Counted from the stretch's first letter, positions 25,411 to 33,742 are shown. The stretch: DNA of 51,569 nucleotides from Burkholderia metallica (GCF_902832845.1 NZ_CADFDB010000021.1:1-51569); one strand, 5' to 3'. Numbers and translations are program-made. Notes: a model not told the origin generated them from the sequence alone.

Positions 25411-25659
25411 TCACGCAGCTGGCGTCAACTTCGCATAGGCGATTTTCTCGAGGCGAACACGATCCGCGCGAGCTTCGACGGACTGCGATGTCCCCTGAGT
25501 GTCAACGAGCGCCTCCCACAACGCGAATGCGCCACGGGCCTCCCCGACCGCGAGCCCGAGACCATAGCTGCCGAATTCGCAAGTGGCGGCACGCTGCATC
25601 GCGTCGTGAATCTCGCGCTCGGCGCGTTTGGTGATCTGTTCGTAGGTCAGGCTGTTCAT
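25411..25659 (-). CDS. Small hypothetical protein upstream of FRG gene
   Basis: 82 residues, helical (ITKRAEREIHDAMQRAATCE), with GAGGG seven bases before the start. No family recognised. Its tight spacing to the FRG gene suggests a dedicated partner, perhaps an antitoxin-like or regulatory subunit; that role is a guess from size and position. Confidence 0.55.
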   Translation of the reverse strand: MNSLTYEQITKRAEREIHDAMQRAATCEFGSYGLGLAVGEARGAFALWEALVDTQGTSQSVEARADRVRLEKIAYAKLTPAA

Positions 25660-25826
25660 GTGTGGTCCCTCAGGTGGTTGTATTGGTCGTGTTGTGCCAC
25701 GGCCTCTGTATGGCTGTCCGGTACCGATAGCGCTGCGGCTGCGTTCGTGCAGCTGGTTTCTACGAGAAAGCGACGATCGTGGGCAATTTCATACGCCGCG
25801 TCGACTCGCTCGCTTGGATGCTGATT

Positions 25827-26771
25827 TTATAGACCTCGTTGATGCTCCGGTTCGTGGGGATCGAGGATCGAAGGTGACCCGATCGCAGCGCGCAAGACAA
25901 AGGCGGTGAGCTCGCGCGCCTTCTCGGCATCGATCTTTCCCGCAGCCCCTTGATGAGAGAGTTCGGAACGGGCGTCATACAGCGCGGCGGCCAACTTCGC
26001 TTTCTCGGCGGCTTCCGGTCCGGATTGCCCTTCCTGATTAGCCGCACGAATGACCAGCGCGCGGAGCGCCGCTTTGTGGGATACCCGCCTGAGGTTCCCC
26101 AATGCCCCTACGATACCCGGATCACCCAGATCATTCGCCTCTCGAATCTTCTCCTCGATCCATCGGACAACCTTCTCGTCTCGCTTTGCCTGCGTCGACA
26201 GGGAATCGAGGATCGTCATGTACGTCAGGAATTTCGTCCGCGGCAGATTTTCGTAACTCGCCACCATCCAAAGTTCCAGGGCGGCCAACAAACGCTCGTC
26301 GGACACGGGCGGGCACTGGTTTAGCCCTTCCAACAAGGCGGCGGGATACCGAACCATTCCATATCCGCCAGCCCACAGCGGAGAGGAAATTTGGTCGGCC
26401 GGTACCAGTGTGATCTCGGGGCCGTTAAAGATCGCTCGCCCTACCGCAGACGCCGGTGCTTTTTGCGGCTCGGAAGCCGGAATGCTCAAAACGACATTAC
26501 CAACGGCGCCTGCAAATACCGAGAAGGCTGGGATTCGCGTGCGAAGCGTCTCTATGAGGCGCTGAGCGTCCGACTCGTTCATCGCGTCGAACAAGAGCCA
26601 GTGGGTCCACTCCCTGGCCATATCGGTCGGTTCGCCGACGGTCGGAGCCGCGAACAAAGTCGCGCGATGTCCGAATAGCGTCACGGAAGCACCCGTGGCC
26701 TGCGAAAAGTCGCCGCCGCGCATCTCAAACGGCACATGCAGCCGGAATTGTTTTTGTTCAATGGTGGTCAT
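25827..26771 (-). CDS. Hypothetical protein with C-terminal HEPN-like motif
   Basis: 314 residues; AAGGA four bases before ATG 26771. The C-terminal helical region has ALYDARSELSHQG, where R268 and H273 form the Rx4H motif found in HEPN ribonucleases, in a context (xxRSELSHxG) that I recall from ApeA-like HEPN proteins. Helices before it (RVSHKAALRALVIRAANQ) fit the fold. The N-terminal half is beta-rich with no recognised domain. HEPN proteins often act as RNA-cutting toxins in phage defence. First gene upstream of the small/FRG pair (167-base gap). Confidence 0.55.
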   Translation of the reverse strand: MTTIEQKQFRLHVPFEMRGGDFSQATGASVTLFGHRATLFAAPTVGEPTDMAREWTHWLLFDAMNESDAQRLIETLRTRIPAFSVFAGAVGNVVLSIPASEPQKAPASAVGRAIFNGPEITLVPADQISSPLWAGGYGMVRYPAALLEGLNQCPPVSDERLLAALELWMVASYENLPRTKFLTYMTILDSLSTQAKRDEKVVRWIEEKIREANDLGDPGIVGALGNLRRVSHKAALRALVIRAANQEGQSGPEAAEKAKLAAALYDARSELSHQGAAGKIDAEKARELTAFVLRAAIGSPSILDPHEPEHQRGL

Positions 26772-26866
26772 GGTTTCCTTCGATCACGTTGCGTCGGCTG
26801 CTCTAACTGAATTTTTGCTCACCGTTTTGGAGGCGAATCCTGCAACCGGCCAGCTCACCGTGCTCT

Positions 26867-28717
26867 CTACGCGGAGTTTTTCCGGGCGAGCCGTGCATGG
26901 TACTTCGCCGCCTCACGGCGCATCCGCGTCTCTTCAGGCGACACATAAATTGACGTCGTACCGAGCGACGCGTGTCCGAGCGTGCGCTGCACGACCTCGA
27001 GTGCGACGCCGGCGGCCAGCATCTGGGTGCCGACCGTGTGCCGGAACGCGTGCGGCGACGTGCTCGATAGCTTGCGGCGCTCGGCCTCGCTCAGGTCCGG
27101 CATAAATTCGAGCAGTTGCCCGATTGCCCATTGCGTGAGCCCGCGCGCACCGCGCACAGAGTAGCCGCCACCGGTTGTGACGCCGGCGCTCTCTTCCTCG
27201 CAGTCGACGGGTTCGCCGAATTTCTTGCGCGCACGCGGCGTCGGCGGGATGACCAGCGGCGCCACCAGGGGCACCCCGGGCGGCTTCGCCGCGGCCGCCG
27301 CGTCGAGATCTTGGCCGCGATCACGCCAGTGCGCACGCAGCGCGTCGACGCACTCGTCGCTGATCGGCACGTAGCGTTGCTTGTTGCCCTTGCCGATCAC
27401 CTCAAGCAACCAGCTGGCCGGCGCGTCGTCATCCGCCGGCATCCAGACGAGTCCCGTACGCGTCGCCGCGGCCGCCTCGGCGACCCGCAGGCCGCCATCC
27501 CCCATCAGCAGCAGCAACGCACGCGCGGCGCGCCAGCGCGGCCCGCTCGGACCCTGCAGCTCACTCCGTTCGGCCAGCGTTGCGCGCACTCGCGTCCAGA
27601 GGTCGAGCGGTAACGCCCGCTCCACCTGCAGCTTGCGCACGCGCCTGACGACGCTCGGATCGGCGACCGCCGCCCAAGGATTGCCAGCCAGGTATCGCAC
27701 CGCCACCAGCCAAGTGAATGCCGCGCGAATCGCGCGCACCGCGTAACGCTGGCTTTCCGGTGACAGGCCGCCCGGCGCGAACGGTCGCCACTGGCGACTC
27801 GTGCGCGCTACCGGTGGCCCCGTAAAGCGCTCGCCCGGTGCGGCGAGAAACGCCTTGTACGCCTCGCAATCCTCGACCCTCATCGACGACAGCGCGACGC
27901 CGCGCTCTGCCACGCACCACAGCACCAGGCGCTCGAGCTCCTTCCTGTAGACCCGCTGCGTCGCAGGCCGGTCGTCGTATCGATGCAGGTACGCCCGCAC
28001 CGCGTCCAAGTCGTGCGCCGCGCCGAGATACGCGAACACAGGAGCGCGGTTTGCCCCGTTGGCACCCGACAACTCGACGGGAAGTGTCAGGCGCTCGAGC
28101 GGGGCCAGCTGGCCGGCGCCGGCGGTGACGCTCGCCGACGTCGGCGCGAGCGCGTCGCCGGCGTCGACCTCGACAGCGACGGCCGCGCCGATCGACGCTG
28201 CGTGACGCTTGAGCCAAGCGACCAGCACCCGGGCGCGACCGATGCCGACGCGCGGCACCGATCGCCACCACTGCCCGCCGCGGCGATTCACGAACGCGAC
28301 GAGCTCGCCGAGCGTATGGATGCCCTCGCTCTCGAGGCGCGCGGCAACGAGCGGCCGGAACCAGCGGCCCACCGGATGCTCGGCCTGCGGCGTTGCGATC
28401 GCCCATTGCGCGGCGACCTGCTCGATCAGCTGCAGCGACACGGGTGTCAGGCGCGGCTCGCCGTATTTGTCGATCGCCGCCTGCAGGTGGGATTTCAATA
28501 CCGGCGACCCATCGCGCAGGGCCGCCGCGACCAGGTCGTCGCGCATCGTGCGCAGCAGCTGCGCGACGTCGACCGGCTCAACGGCATCGCGGTCGAAGTA
28601 CAGGCGCTCGATCGTCTCGAGCGGCAGACCTTTCACCCGCGCGCGCAGCGCCGTGAATTCGGTACGGCTGTAGCTGCGCAACGGCATCTGGGTCAGCTCC
28701 TGGGGGCGATTTGCCAT
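26867..28717 (-). CDS. Large tyrosine recombinase/integrase (DUF3701 type)
   Basis: 616 residues. The N-terminal 200 residues carry a helix-hairpin-like segment GGQWWRSVPRVGIGRARVL, found also in the recombinase at 46659. A SAM-like core-binding domain follows (YDDRPATQRVYRKELERLVLW). The catalytic residues are R411 (GGLRVAEAA), H556 and R559 (SPHAFRHTVG), H582 (LGHASLG) and Y591 (TTSIYVSP). All are present, so it should be active. It sits at the left end of a run of small leftward genes, the usual position of an integrase in an island, though no attachment site was found. Confidence 0.88.
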   Translation of the reverse strand: MANRPQELTQMPLRSYSRTEFTALRARVKGLPLETIERLYFDRDAVEPVDVAQLLRTMRDDLVAAALRDGSPVLKSHLQAAIDKYGEPRLTPVSLQLIEQVAAQWAIATPQAEHPVGRWFRPLVAARLESEGIHTLGELVAFVNRRGGQWWRSVPRVGIGRARVLVAWLKRHAASIGAAVAVEVDAGDALAPTSASVTAGAGQLAPLERLTLPVELSGANGANRAPVFAYLGAAHDLDAVRAYLHRYDDRPATQRVYRKELERLVLWCVAERGVALSSMRVEDCEAYKAFLAAPGERFTGPPVARTSRQWRPFAPGGLSPESQRYAVRAIRAAFTWLVAVRYLAGNPWAAVADPSVVRRVRKLQVERALPLDLWTRVRATLAERSELQGPSGPRWRAARALLLLMGDGGLRVAEAAAATRTGLVWMPADDDAPASWLLEVIGKGNKQRYVPISDECVDALRAHWRDRGQDLDAAAAAKPPGVPLVAPLVIPPTPRARKKFGEPVDCEEESAGVTTGGGYSVRGARGLTQWAIGQLLEFMPDLSEAERRKLSSTSPHAFRHTVGTQMLAAGVALEVVQRTLGHASLGTTSIYVSPEETRMRREAAKYHARLARKNSA

Positions 28718-28720
28718 GGT

Positions 28721-29149
28721 TTAGCCTGCAGGAATGGGGGATACAACCGTGTCGGCCGTAGTGACACGCTGCAGTCGCTCGAACGCGGCGACATAGCGAT
28801 GCATCGGTACCGCGGCCAGCTGCGCATCCAGGTGCGCGAGCACGTGCTCGACCGCGGCACGCTCGAGGTCGGTCAGCGCGCCCGATTCGCCACGCACGGC
28901 GCGATCGGCGCAGTCCTGCAGGGCTGCCTCGGCCCGACGATACGGTCCCGGCTCGACCGGGTCGAGGAAGTACGCGAGGTAGATCGCATTCAAGAGCGTG
29001 GCCAACTGCGCGACGTCGTCATGCGCGTTGCGCATTGCAGCCAGCGCGACGTGGTGCTTCAGCTGGATGCGGCGCAATTCGGCGGCCGGAATCGGCAGCA
29101 GCTGCGCCCGTGTCAGCGGCCGACGGTTACGGGTGGTCGCTTTTCTCAT
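28721..29149 (-). CDS. Hypothetical helical protein upstream of the recombinase
   Basis: 142 residues, almost wholly helical (AAELRRIQLKHHVALAAMRN, LERAAVEHVLAHLDAQLAAV). No family recognised. ATG 29149 overlaps the stop of the preceding small gene by one base (TGATG), so the start is fixed by coupling; the longer frame from 29293 is just read-through of the other gene. Its stop lies three bases from the recombinase start, so the two are co-translated and it may be an accessory factor for recombination. Confidence 0.65.
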   Translation of the reverse strand: MRKATTRNRRPLTRAQLLPIPAAELRRIQLKHHVALAAMRNAHDDVAQLATLLNAIYLAYFLDPVEPGPYRRAEAALQDCADRAVRGESGALTDLERAAVEHVLAHLDAQLAAVPMHRYVAAFERLQRVTTADTVVSPIPAG

Positions 29150-29304
29150 CAGCTCGGAAAATTCGACGACCGCACCTTGGCACAGCGCTCGCATTGATAC
29201 GCGTGGAGCCCGCTGTCGTTCAGGATGTAGTGGTAATGGGTATGCTGCACCCAGCGATGCGCCCCCATCAGGCACGCTAACCGTGCCATCCAATGGCGAA
29301 ACAT
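29149..29304 (-). CDS. Small zinc-ribbon-like protein (51 residues)
   Basis: Strong GGAGG five bases before ATG 29304. The product MFRHWMARLACLMGAHRW continues to HAYQCERCAKVRSSNFPS; the CxxC and upstream Cys/His resemble DUF1660-type small prophage proteins, with a possible zinc site. Its stop overlaps the next start by one base. Too short for most gene finders, but ribosome site, coupling and composition all support it. Confidence 0.65.
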   Translation of the reverse strand: MFRHWMARLACLMGAHRWVQHTHYHYILNDSGLHAYQCERCAKVRSSNFPS

Positions 29305-29363
29305 GATGTCCTCCGGACCGGTTGGTGCATGCCGCTGGTGCGGCGCTTAATTCGGGGTTGAAC

Positions 29364-29392
29364 GGGGACCGGAGCCGCCGCGTGGGCGCTCC
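29364..29392 (-). terminator. Hairpin downstream of the 29414-29749 gene
   Basis: Complementary arms CCGGAGC and GCTCCGG around a GC-rich loop lie just after the stop of the leftward gene, without a strong T run. Candidate terminator or mRNA-stabilising hairpin. Confidence 0.35.
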
Positions 29393-29413
29393 GGATGCCT
29401 GATGTGACGGTGG

Positions 29414-29749
29414 TCACTCGGCCGTCTCGGCGTGAGCCGACCCGAAGGCTTTGGCCCAACTCTCGTCCGTGATGTCGTCGAGCGTGGCAATCGCGGCCGC
29501 GCGCGACGCGTCGATGGTCGACGCCTCACTCTTCGGCACATGCATGCCCGTCAGGACGTCGGAAACCGCAAAGCACTGAACATCATCGAGTCCGACGATC
29601 GCATGAACCGCCCATGTCCGTCCGCGGTGTTCGAACGGTATGCCGATCACTTCGACATCGCCCGTCCGCATGGCGAGCGTGAACACGACGCCGTTGACAT
29701 ACTGCGGCGCCGGCCTGGCCGGCGGCTTCTTCTTGGTAGTGCGAGCCAT
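29414..29749 (-). CDS. Hypothetical protein, island gene
   Basis: 111 residues starting at ATG 29749 with AGGAG seven bases upstream. Lys/Pro-rich N terminus (MARTTKKKPPARPAP), then a small beta domain (VNGVVFTLAMRTGDVEVIGI, GRTWAVHAIVGLDD) and an acidic tail. No family recognised. Ten bases after the preceding gene, same operon. Confidence 0.6.
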   Translation of the reverse strand: MARTTKKKPPARPAPQYVNGVVFTLAMRTGDVEVIGIPFEHRGRTWAVHAIVGLDDVQCFAVSDVLTGMHVPKSEASTIDASRAAAIATLDDITDESWAKAFGSAHAETAE

Positions 29750-29759
29750 TAGGTCACTC

Positions 29760-30005
29760 CTAATCAGCCTGATTGAGAATTTCGACTTCGAAGCCGACCG
29801 GCCATCCATGGGTACGGACCTGCAACGCGTCCTCGGCGATCAATTCCGGGACAACGTCGTGGTAGTCCTCATCCTGCGGCGTGATCATCAGGATCGCGCT
29901 CGGCACGCCTTTCGCTGCAGCGATCTGGCCTGCCAGCCGCTTCAGCTCGGCAGTCCACTGTTCGACCTGGCGCGCAAGGACTTGCTGTTCTTCATAGGTC
30001 TTCAT
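29760..30005 (-). CDS. Small hypothetical protein, coiled-coil N terminus
   Basis: 81 residues: a helical first half (YEEQQVLARQVEQWTAELKR) and a short beta second half with acidic DEDYHDVVPELIAEDAL. It overlaps the end of the upstream Cys-rich gene by 14 bases, with a usable AAGGA. Unknown function. Confidence 0.55.
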   Translation of the reverse strand: MKTYEEQQVLARQVEQWTAELKRLAGQIAAAKGVPSAILMITPQDEDYHDVVPELIAEDALQVRTHGWPVGFEVEILNQAD

Positions 30006-30390
30006 CGTTGGATTTCCTTGTCAGTTCGGGGTCAATGATGTCGCCGAATGCGGGCGACAGGCGTTCCACATCGTATTTGCCCAACACGCGACCTAAGCGC
30101 ATGCCCACAGTCGATCGACCGATCTTTTCCAGGTAGATCATCGCGCCGGCACACATACTTTCTTGACCGCTTGCGACGTAGTGACCGTCGTCATCCCACA
30201 CACCGCCGGTACGCGTGTTGTGGACGGTCTTGTGGCAGTGAAATGCGCTGTGATCGTTGCGCACCAGTCGTTCGATGATCCCCTCTAGGCGTCCCGGCGC
30301 GAGGATGATCGCGTCATGCTTGCGGAACGGGCAGTTCTCGCACGGGCGACGCAGCTTGAAGTAATTGTCGAGGTCGGCGCTCATTGGCAT
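29992..30390 (-). CDS. Cys-rich hypothetical protein (DUF6283-like)
   Basis: 132 residues from ATG 30390, five bases after the upstream stop. It has CENCPFRKHDA, then FHCHKTVHN, then SMCAGAMI, a CxxC/HxH/C set that could hold a metal or Fe-S cluster; the CPFR opening resembles DUF6283 proteins. The longer frame to 30795 is overlap with the upstream gene and is not coding. Role unknown. Confidence 0.6.
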   Translation of the reverse strand: MPMSADLDNYFKLRRPCENCPFRKHDAIILAPGRLEGIIERLVRNDHSAFHCHKTVHNTRTGGVWDDDGHYVASGQESMCAGAMIYLEKIGRSTVGMRLGRVLGKYDVERLSPAFGDIIDPELTRKSNDEDL

Positions 30391-30395
30391 TTTTC

Positions 30396-31481
30396 TCAAA
30401 ACCCGTATTGATCGTCGCCCCAGCGCCGCAGCACCCGGTAGTCGTGCTCGGGCAGTACGATCAGGCCCGCCTCGGCCGCCTCGAGCACGCGCTCCATCTG
30501 CCCGCTCAGGATCAGGTTGCCGTGCAGACCGTAGAAGTACCAGGCGAAGCGATGGCCGATGCGCTCGTCGAACTGCATCAGCTTCCCGTACAGGCTGTAT
30601 ACGTCCAGCTTCGCGGTGTTCTTCAGCGCCGCGATCTTGCGCGTGTGGGTCCAGCGCGGTATGAAATCCATCGCGCGGCCGGTACGCGGATCGGTGTAGT
30701 CCTCGGTGCTGAAAACCCACCGCTGACAGACGCGCTCGCCCGCCTGGCCAGCGCTTGACGCAGCCCAGTCGTCGAAGAAGCGGCGGCCGCGCCATTGTTG
30801 GTTGTCGTAGCCCGGCGTGAGCTCGCGCACACTGGCCACCCGCGATTCGCCCGTGTCGAGGTTCCGCTCGACCAACTCCCGATCGCCGTCGCGCTGCCGG
30901 CGCTCGTTATAAGTCGTCTCGGCGAGCGCCGCAAAGTGCTTCACGTCGATCACCGCCTCGAGCCGATAGCGCGGCGAGCCGAGCGTGCGTCGCTCGAAGC
31001 GAGCGACCGGCATGTCGTGCCAGCCGGACCGCAATTCATGCACATCCGGCACGCGCCAGGGCGTGCTGCGCGGAAACACCTCACGCTCGACGAATTCCTG
31101 TTCTTCCCAGATTTCGAGCTGCACGAAATTGTCCTGATCACCGCCACGGTCAAATACGAAGTAGTGCAACAGCGGCGGGACGTCGACCAACTGATAGCCG
31201 GAATCCCGGTGCGCGAGCAACACGTCCTCCACCGAGCCGCCGTGCGCGTCGAGCTGGGCGTCGATCCACGCGTGATAGTCGGCTGCGATCTCGCGGCCGT
31301 CGGCATCGATCACGCGGGCCGGCCGTTCAGAGAACTCGTCGCGTGTGACCGCGTAGCGCGCGCCGCGATAGTCGGTGCGGGTCGCAAACGTGGTCAGCAG
31401 CGCGGCGTGCTTCGACGTGACCGGGGTCGCCGCGACGACCGTCGCGAGCACGTCGGTCTGCAGTTCGTATTCTTTGCGCAT
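30396..31481 (-). CDS. Conserved hypothetical protein, 361 residues
   Basis: No recognised domain. AGGAG six bases upstream of ATG 31481. Aromatic- and Asp/Arg-rich throughout (WHDMPVARFERRTLGSPRYR, RFAWYFYGLHGNLILSGQ), soluble, no signal. Its size and phylogenetic style fit island or plasmid core genes of Burkholderia; function unknown. First large gene of the block from 31481 to 29414. Confidence 0.65.
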   Translation of the reverse strand: MRKEYELQTDVLATVVAATPVTSKHAALLTTFATRTDYRGARYAVTRDEFSERPARVIDADGREIAADYHAWIDAQLDAHGGSVEDVLLAHRDSGYQLVDVPPLLHYFVFDRGGDQDNFVQLEIWEEQEFVEREVFPRSTPWRVPDVHELRSGWHDMPVARFERRTLGSPRYRLEAVIDVKHFAALAETTYNERRQRDGDRELVERNLDTGESRVASVRELTPGYDNQQWRGRRFFDDWAASSAGQAGERVCQRWVFSTEDYTDPRTGRAMDFIPRWTHTRKIAALKNTAKLDVYSLYGKLMQFDERIGHRFAWYFYGLHGNLILSGQMERVLEAAEAGLIVLPEHDYRVLRRWGDDQYGF

Positions 31482-31508
31482 TGCGCGCTCCTGTCAGAGT
31501 GAGTCGGG

Positions 31509-31850
31509 TTACCAGCCAATCTGCCGGGCCACGTAGTCGGGATCGACGGCGAGCCAGAGCGTATGGGGCTCGCGCTCGGCGCCGGCACGCAACAGAACCT
31601 CGACGCCCTTTTTCCCCCACTTCGTGCGGGGCGTGATGCCGACAACTTGATCGGTGCGCAAGAAGTGTGGCCCGCTGTCGTCGACGATCCGAACGGCGAT
31701 CGGCTTGGTCGCGCCGATCCGGTGATGGACCTTGCCGGCCACGATCACGTAGCGAAACGGGACATCGCTGCTCGTGCCGGGGAACAACCGCTGCGCGTCG
31801 GCCAGCTGCGAGTCGGACAACTCGTCGTAGGTCTTGATGATCTCGGTCAT
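31509..31850 (-). CDS. Hypothetical protein, island gene
   Basis: 113 residues. SH3-like beta content (PFRYVIVAGKVHHRIGATKP, LRTDQVVGITPRTKWGKKG). The start at 31850 is chosen because the upstream part of the open frame is arginine-rich out-of-frame noise. Unknown function; 27 bases before the 361-residue gene. Confidence 0.55.
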   Translation of the reverse strand: MTEIIKTYDELSDSQLADAQRLFPGTSSDVPFRYVIVAGKVHHRIGATKPIAVRIVDDSGPHFLRTDQVVGITPRTKWGKKGVEVLLRAGAEREPHTLWLAVDPDYVARQIGW

Positions 31851-31926
31851 GGTCTCGTTCTCTCGCTTCCTTGTCGGTCGGCAAGCGCTGTGGGCACAGT
31901 CGCGCGCGCGGTAAGTCTGCCAAATG

Positions 31927-31948
31927 CCCGCCCCTCTCGGGGCGGGCG
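31927..31948 (-). terminator. Strong GC hairpin after the 35-residue frame
   Basis: Nine-base arms GCCCGCCCC and GGGGCGGGC around a GAGA loop, directly after the stop at 31955. No long T run follows, so it may be a weak terminator or an RNA-stabilising hairpin. Confidence 0.45.
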
Positions 31949-31954
31949 GAGTTG

Positions 31955-32062
31955 TCAGTGGAGCATCGGTCCGAACAGCAGGCCCAGTTTGACGCTCCAG
32001 TACAGCAGTTGGGCGCCGGCGGCCGCGCACTTCAGCCAGAGAGTCACCGTTTCGAGTTTCAT
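31955..32062 (-). CDS. Possible small hydrophobic protein (35 residues)
   Basis: MKLETVTLWLKCAAAGAQLL continues with a hydrophobic YWSVKLGLLFGPMLH end, one likely membrane helix. Placed in the operon line with a hairpin just after it. An inverted repeat (CGGGGCACA/TGTGCCCCG, 32063-32095) sits immediately before the start, so its ribosome site could be hidden in a hairpin. Support is moderate: no homologue known to me. Confidence 0.45.
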   Translation of the reverse strand: MKLETVTLWLKCAAAGAQLLYWSVKLGLLFGPMLH

Positions 32063-32095
32063 CGGGGCACACCCTTTTCCAGTTAATGTGCCCCG
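32063..32095 (-). promoter_or_regulatory. Inverted repeat overlapping a translation start region
   Basis: Perfect 9-base arms CGGGGCACA and TGTGCCCCG separated by 15 bases, ending one base from the ATG of the 35-residue frame. In RNA this hairpin would partly enclose the AAGGG ribosome-site candidate in its loop. It could be an attenuator, terminator or protein-binding site. Confidence 0.4.
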
Positions 32096-32135
32096 TATAG
32101 GTGTTCAAACTGATGATGGCCGTGACGCAGACGCG

Positions 32136-32645
32136 TTATTTCCCCGAAACCGAATCGCCCCTCGAATCCTGCGGCTTCTGCACACCGTGTCGCTGCGCGC
32201 TCTCGCCCTTCGCCGCCGCCTCGAACGCGGCCTGATATCTGGGCGCCAGGACATCCCAGCTATCCGGATAGTCGGCCGGTAGCGCCGACCGCAACCGGGT
32301 ATGAAGCGCCTCGCCCGAAGTAGCCGCCGATACGGCGCGCGGGTCGCGCGGCAGGCCCGTGTCAACATCGGTGCTCGGTTCGCCTGATGCCCGATCGGCT
32401 CCGTCGACTTCGCGCAGCAATGCGCGGGCGGCCGCCAGCTCGCCGTAGACATGTTCCATCGCAGCAGTCCAGCCATGTGCGAAGGCCGGCTTCCCGATCT
32501 CGCCGTAGCCCACGGTTTCCGGCACGCCGGCTTTCACGGCCTCGAGCACGCTTCGCAGCTCGTTGAGCACGCCGCTATGGGTATAGAGGCCCGCGCGGCT
32601 CAGCTGAGCGTCTGCGATGGCGATCGCTTCGGTTTTGGCGTTCAT
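32136..32645 (-). CDS. Hypothetical protein, island gene
   Basis: 169 residues from ATG 32645 with GGAG six bases upstream. Helical N-terminal domain (AKTEAIAIADAQLSRAGLY, LNELRSVLEAVKAGVPE) and a long acidic, Ala/Ser-rich tail. No family recognised. Confidence 0.55.
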   Translation of the reverse strand: MNAKTEAIAIADAQLSRAGLYTHSGVLNELRSVLEAVKAGVPETVGYGEIGKPAFAHGWTAAMEHVYGELAAARALLREVDGADRASGEPSTDVDTGLPRDPRAVSAATSGEALHTRLRSALPADYPDSWDVLAPRYQAAFEAAAKGESAQRHGVQKPQDSRGDSVSGK

Positions 32646-32668
32646 TGTGATCTCCGGTATCGGGGCGT

Positions 32669-32875
32669 TCAGGCGGAAGCGACCTTCGCGGCGCACGCTT
32701 CGGCCAGCGCGCGAGCATCGGTCGCCCACGGGGTCGCGCCGGCCTCCTCGGCCGCGTTGCGCAGGAAGTGCGCGGCGTCCTGCCAGTCGCCGGCGGCCAC
32801 GGCTTTCCAGGCCAAGCGGCAGCGCGTCACCTGGTCGTCGGGTGCGTCCAGCAGCAGGTCGTAGGCAGTTTTCAT
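32669..32875 (-). CDS. Small helical hypothetical protein
   Basis: 68 residues, AGGAG five bases before ATG 32875. Sequence MKTAYDLLLDAPDDQVTRCR then AWKAVAAGDWQDAAHFLRNA suggests a tetratricopeptide-like helical hairpin. Unknown function; lies 23 bases before the next gene and 26 after the regulator, same operon. Confidence 0.6.
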   Translation of the reverse strand: MKTAYDLLLDAPDDQVTRCRLAWKAVAAGDWQDAAHFLRNAAEEAGATPWATDARALAEACAAKVASA

Positions 32876-32901
32876 CGTCGCTCCTGGTGAAGGCGTTTCG
32901 G

Positions 32902-33600
32902 TCAGCGGCGCGGCGCGCGCTGCTCGAGGTGGATCACGTTCGACCGCGCAAACGTCACGCGCTCGGGAATGAAGAAGCCGCGGTATTCGTCGCCCACGTC
33001 GGCCGCGCCAACAAATTCCGTCACATACGCCCCGTAGCTCTCTTCGTCGGCGAGGCCGTCGTGCACGCGATCCAGACACACGGTCGCGCGCAGGCGCGGG
33101 CCGTCGACCGGCTGCAGCTCGACCACGTCGCCGCGCTCGATGGTGTCGCGCGGGCGATCGCGCAGCGCGTCGCAACCGCGCGTCATCGGGCCCGGCGCTG
33201 GCGCGAAATCGCTCGGATAGCGATAGCCCCAGGCGCGGCGCAGCAGCGGCCAAGCGGTGGCCGGTATCGGCGCTTCGCCCGCCTCCCAGCGCTGCACCTG
33301 ACGCGGCAGCACGCCCAACAGCGCGGCGGCCTGCGCCTGGGTGCGCCGGCCACGCACGCGCAGGGCCTTGAAGGCCGCCGCGGTCGGTGCCGGCGCCGCG
33401 TCGGCGGGATGCGGGCCGAGCGGGTCGCCGGCGAAACCGGACGGCAGACCGTCGAGCGTCACGCCTCCGTCCCACTCGAGCGCGACGATCGCGCCGCACT
33501 GGGGGCACGCCATACCCTCGCCGTCGTGCGTGTCATCGGGTCGGCGCGTCTCGCCACGGTGGCCGCAGCCCGGGCAACGGTACACGTACAACACCGACAT
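32902..33600 (-). CDS. Zinc-ribbon plus XRE-type helix-turn-helix regulator
   Basis: 232 residues. N-terminal zinc ribbon with CPGCGHRG and CPQCGAIV; central helix-turn-helix RGRRTQAQAAALLGVLPRQVQRWEAGEAP typical of the XRE/MqsA-like class; C-terminal beta domain unknown. AGGAGG four bases before the ATG. It is the first gene of the leftward operon and its promoter carries two copies of a CGTCTTAAAGACG palindrome, one between -35 and -10, the arrangement of an autorepressor. It probably controls the whole downstream block. An MqsA-like antitoxin relation is possible, but no MqsR-like toxin is beside it. Confidence 0.75.
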   Translation of the reverse strand: MSVLYVYRCPGCGHRGETRRPDDTHDGEGMACPQCGAIVALEWDGGVTLDGLPSGFAGDPLGPHPADAAPAPTAAAFKALRVRGRRTQAQAAALLGVLPRQVQRWEAGEAPIPATAWPLLRRAWGYRYPSDFAPAPGPMTRGCDALRDRPRDTIERGDVVELQPVDGPRLRATVCLDRVHDGLADEESYGAYVTEFVGAADVGDEYRGFFIPERVTFARSNVIHLEQRAPRR

Positions 33601-33620
33601 GAAGCCTCCTGAACAGAACC

Positions 33621-33669
33621 CGTCTTAAAGACGTATGACTCAGCATAGCACGTCTTTAAGACGTGTCAA
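33621..33669 (-). promoter_or_regulatory. Promoter with two palindromic operators for the XRE regulator operon
   Basis: On the minus strand: -35 TTGACA (33664-33669), 16-base spacer, -10 TATGCT (33642-33647). Operator 1, ACGTCTTAAAGACGT (33650-33664), fills the spacer; operator 2, CGTCTTTAAGACG (33621-33633), lies just past the start site. Centres are about 30 bases apart, near three helical turns. Strongly suggests autorepression by the downstream regulator. Confidence 0.8.
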
Positions 33670-33712
33670 ACACTTTCGTAATCCGCTCTTCCGGGTTTTT
33701 CTACATTAAACG

Positions 33713-33742
33713 CAATGCCGATAATAGGAGTTATCGGCATTG
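33713..33742. promoter_or_regulatory. Perfect 12-bp inverted repeat
   Basis: Arms CAATGCCGATAA and TTATCGGCATTG around a six-base loop TAGGAG. It lies between the regulator promoter and the leftward 33786 gene. Could be an operator upstream of the regulator promoter or a bidirectional terminator. Confidence 0.45.

Noticed and set aside
30391-30795. Extension of the Cys-rich protein frame upstream
   Set aside because: Overlaps the 361-residue gene completely and is arginine-rich, a shadow frame.
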